Source: Desulfovibrio sp. (GTDB lineage Bacteria; Desulfobacterota; Desulfovibrionia; Desulfovibrionales; Desulfovibrionaceae). Taken from it: DNA of 8,156 nucleotides. The stretch is from NCBI GenBank assembly GCA_022837365.1, contig JALHHV010000018.1, positions 1 through 8,156 on the forward strand, given 5' to 3'. The notes under the pieces are model-generated. The model did not search any database. It was not told the origin of the DNA and worked only from the letters and a program-made list of their open reading frames with translations. Both the position numbers and the translations under genes were made by a program. Below are positions 7,313 to 8,156 of this stretch, one piece after another (position 1 is the stretch's first letter; each line of letters begins with the position of its first letter).

Positions 7313-8156
7313 GTGCGTGACGGAAACGCGCCCCTGGCGCTGCGTTGCGCCGCCGCCGTCACGGTGCTGGGCATCGCCTCCGTGTTCGGCTTCGTCACCG
7401 TGTACGCCCTGCCCGTGCTGCTGAGCGGGCAGGGCCTTGCGGTGCTGTCCTGGCGCTGGCTGCCCGCGGCCGGGCAGTTCGGCATCCTGCCCATGGTCTG
7501 CGGCTCGGTGCTGCTCTCGTGCTCGGCCCTGCTGCTGGGCTGGCCGCTGGCCCTCGGCCTGTGCGGCTGGCTGCACGGGCTCGGCCCCGCCCGTCCGGCC
7601 CGCGCCCTGCGCCAGCTGGTGCGCGGCATGGCGGCTGTGCCCACGGTGGTCTACGGCTTCGTCTCGGTGTTCCTGCTGGTGCCGCTGGTGCGGCGGGCGG
7701 GGCAGGGGTCCGGCCTGTGCTGGCTGTCCGCCGCGCTGGTGCTGGCCCTGCTGGTGCTGCCCACCATGGTGGTGATCATGGACGCCGCCCTGCGGGAACG
7801 GGGCCGGGCGCTGCGGCTCACCGGCGCGGCGCTGGGCCTTTCGCCCGCGCAGGTCTTCGCCCACGTCATGCTGCCGGGGGCGCGGCGCTGGCTGGTCACG
7901 GCGGGGGTGTTCGGCTTCGGCCGGGCCGTGGGCGACACGCTGATCCCGCTGATGCTGGCGGGCAACGCGCCGGGCGTGCCCGCATCGCCCTTCGACGCGC
8001 TGCGCACCCTCACCGCGCACATGGCCCTGGTCATGGCCACCGACGCGGGCAGCACCGCCTACCATTCGCTGTTCGCGGCGGGCATCCTGCTGCTGGGGGT
8101 GAGCGCGGGCGTCAGCCTGGCCGTGCGCCGCCTGCGCCATGCGGACGACGGTTCCG
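7313..8156 (+). CDS. pstC: Phosphate ABC transporter permease PstC (3' partial)
   Basis: PstC is one of the two inner-membrane channel subunits of the PstSCAB phosphate importer. Translation starts at GTG 7313 behind GGAG (7303-7306, six bases away), and 281 codons are visible without a stop, so the gene runs off the window. PstC proteins are about 280-320 residues, so most of it is here. Six hydrophobic segments fall at roughly residues 10-36, 57-84, 105-127, 136-157, 193-215 and 251-272. The segment VPTVVYGFVSVFLLVP (109-124) is typical of PstC. The cytoplasmic EAA-type loop that docks on the ATPase PstB is at 170-188 (TGAALGLSPAQVFAHVMLP), with the conserved Gly175 and Leu-Pro 187-188, followed by FGRAVGDT. 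The place directly after pstS fits the usual pstS-pstC-pstA-pstB order, so PstA is less likely. Confidence 0.9.
   Translation, partial: MRDGNAPLALRCAAAVTVLGIASVFGFVTVYALPVLLSGQGLAVLSWRWLPAAGQFGILPMVCGSVLLSCSALLLGWPLALGLCGWLHGLGPARPARALRQLVRGMAAVPTVVYGFVSVFLLVPLVRRAGQGSGLCWLSAALVLALLVLPTMVVIMDAALRERGRALRLTGAALGLSPAQVFAHVMLPGARRWLVTAGVFGFGRAVGDTLIPLMLAGNAPGVPASPFDALRTLTAHMALVMATDAGSTAYHSLFAAGILLLGVSAGVSLAVRRLRHADDGS

Noticed and set aside
6419..8140. Reverse-strand open frame of about 570 codons opposite pstS and pstC
   Set aside because: Composition is His/Gln/Gly/Arg-rich with no family motif. The + strand genes are clear PstS and PstC.

Overview
The window is a high-GC segment of bacterial chromosome. 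All recognisable genes lie on the + strand, and codons end overwhelmingly in G or C. Futalosine-route menaquinone synthesis, a probable selenocysteine codon and the overall base usage point to a sulfate-reducing deltaproteobacterium of the Desulfovibrio/Nitratidesulfovibrio type. That assignment is inference, since no ribosomal or other marker gene is present.

Left part (1-3564). The window opens inside a nucleotide-sugar 6-dehydrogenase of the TviB/WbpA type, whose NAD-binding N-terminus is cut off. Next comes a short gene (1254-1679) whose reading frame is interrupted by a single in-frame TGA at 1491-1493. The frame stays coding-like on both sides of it. The TGA is followed at once by a 14-bp hairpin with a bulged U and an AGUU loop, at the spacing expected of a bacterial SECIS element. 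The simplest reading is an unrecognised 141-residue selenoprotein with a C-x-x-x-C-U motif. A nonsense-mutated gene is the alternative. Then come mqnB (futalosine hydrolase) and a long-chain polyprenyl diphosphate synthase, one supplying a step of the menaquinone ring and the other probably its side chain.

Middle part (3565-6436). A large HDOD-PAS-PAS-GGDEF protein, probably a diguanylate cyclase, starts at 3612. A 146-bp MITE-like palindromic element sits exactly at its stop codon, flanked by TA dinucleotides. Removing the element with one TA would change the stop from TAG to TAA and leave the protein unaltered. A strong intrinsic terminator (6309-6354) follows and closes the leftward gene group.

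Right part (6437-8156). A separate transcription unit encodes the high-affinity phosphate importer: pstS (periplasmic phosphate-binding protein) and pstC (membrane permease, running off the window). A weak Pho-box-like direct repeat lies upstream of pstS.

The first five genes are close together and co-oriented, with gaps of 34, 55, 105 and 47 bases, so they may form one operon. A palindrome in the 105-base gap could mark an internal control point.
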